DNA of 64,000 nucleotides, from NCBI GenBank assembly GCA_030428945.1, contig JAUIEC010000002.1, positions 372,001 to 436,000 on the forward strand, written 5' to 3'. Position numbers and translations under genes: made by a program. This DNA comes from Phycisphaerae bacterium (GTDB lineage Bacteria; Planctomycetota; Phycisphaerae; UBA1845; Fen-1342). Positions 63,959 through 64,000 of this stretch are shown piece after piece; within the stretch, counting starts at the first letter, position 1; every line of letters begins with the position of its first letter. Under the pieces are notes generated by a model, which was given only the letters and a program-made list of their open reading frames with translations, made no database searches and was not told the origin of the DNA.

Positions 63959-64000
63959 AAACCGCGCGCGGCGCCCGGCTTTCCTGCGTCCGAGTCGGCC

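Overview
The window comes from a GC-rich bacterium that looks like a member of the Planctomycetota, probably Phycisphaerae or a close relative. The support is indirect. There is an N-terminal zinc ribbon of the CPxCxYDLRG type, a formylglycine sulfatase, an ECF sigma factor translationally coupled to a Ser/Thr kinase with TPR repeats, many single-copy lipoproteins and exported proteins of unknown function, and a GC-biased codon usage throughout. No rRNA, tRNA, CRISPR array, prophage or intact insertion sequence was seen.

Layout. 0-5 kb: a beta-propeller protein, pdxH, purE and comEC. 5-10 kb (minus strand): the succinate dehydrogenase operon sdhC-sdhA-sdhB, with a secreted phosphodiesterase behind it. 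10-15 kb: a DUF4920 lipoprotein, then malQ, glgP (glycogen breakdown) and a YmdB-type phosphoesterase. 15-24 kb: a sulfatase lipoprotein, a tandem pair of paralogous membrane proteins, a zinc-ribbon membrane protein, a YyaL/DUF255 protein and an NtrC-type regulator. 24.5-29 kb: obg, coaX, a shortened MnmE-like GTPase and a CorC/CNNM protein. 29-40 kb: exported proteins and lipoproteins, a glycosyltransferase, and an HlyD-RND efflux operon whose pump gene is broken by a frameshift. 40-46 kb: a MAF glycosyltransferase coupled to a nucleotidyltransferase/degenerate radical-SAM fusion, then lexA, then a 1-kb satellite array. 46.9-48.3 kb: a three-gene operon ending in an AhpD-like gene with an in-frame TGA. 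49-54.6 kb: two unknown genes bracketed by 142-bp direct repeats, and a HerA-like ATPase. 54.9-64 kb: tadA, a cyclodeaminase, an SDR epimerase, a methyltransferase, a sigma-54 activator, a GT-C-like membrane protein, a Ser/Thr kinase and an ECF sigma factor.

The most striking observation is at 47784-48347. The AhpD-family protein has TGA exactly where the second cysteine of its CxxC redox motif belongs. The frame stays open and family-like for 106 sense codons afterwards. Directly downstream is a perfect 7-bp hairpin whose loop sequence and spacing match the E. coli fdhF SECIS element as I recall it. This reads as a selenoprotein with a CxxU active site.

A second theme is repeat invasion of gene boundaries. 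It includes heptamer and octamer microsatellites, a roughly 74-bp palindromic element in at least five full copies, a 50-bp hairpin element in two copies, a Lys-codon minisatellite, and a 363-bp satellite. In two genes the microsatellite runs into the coding sequence.
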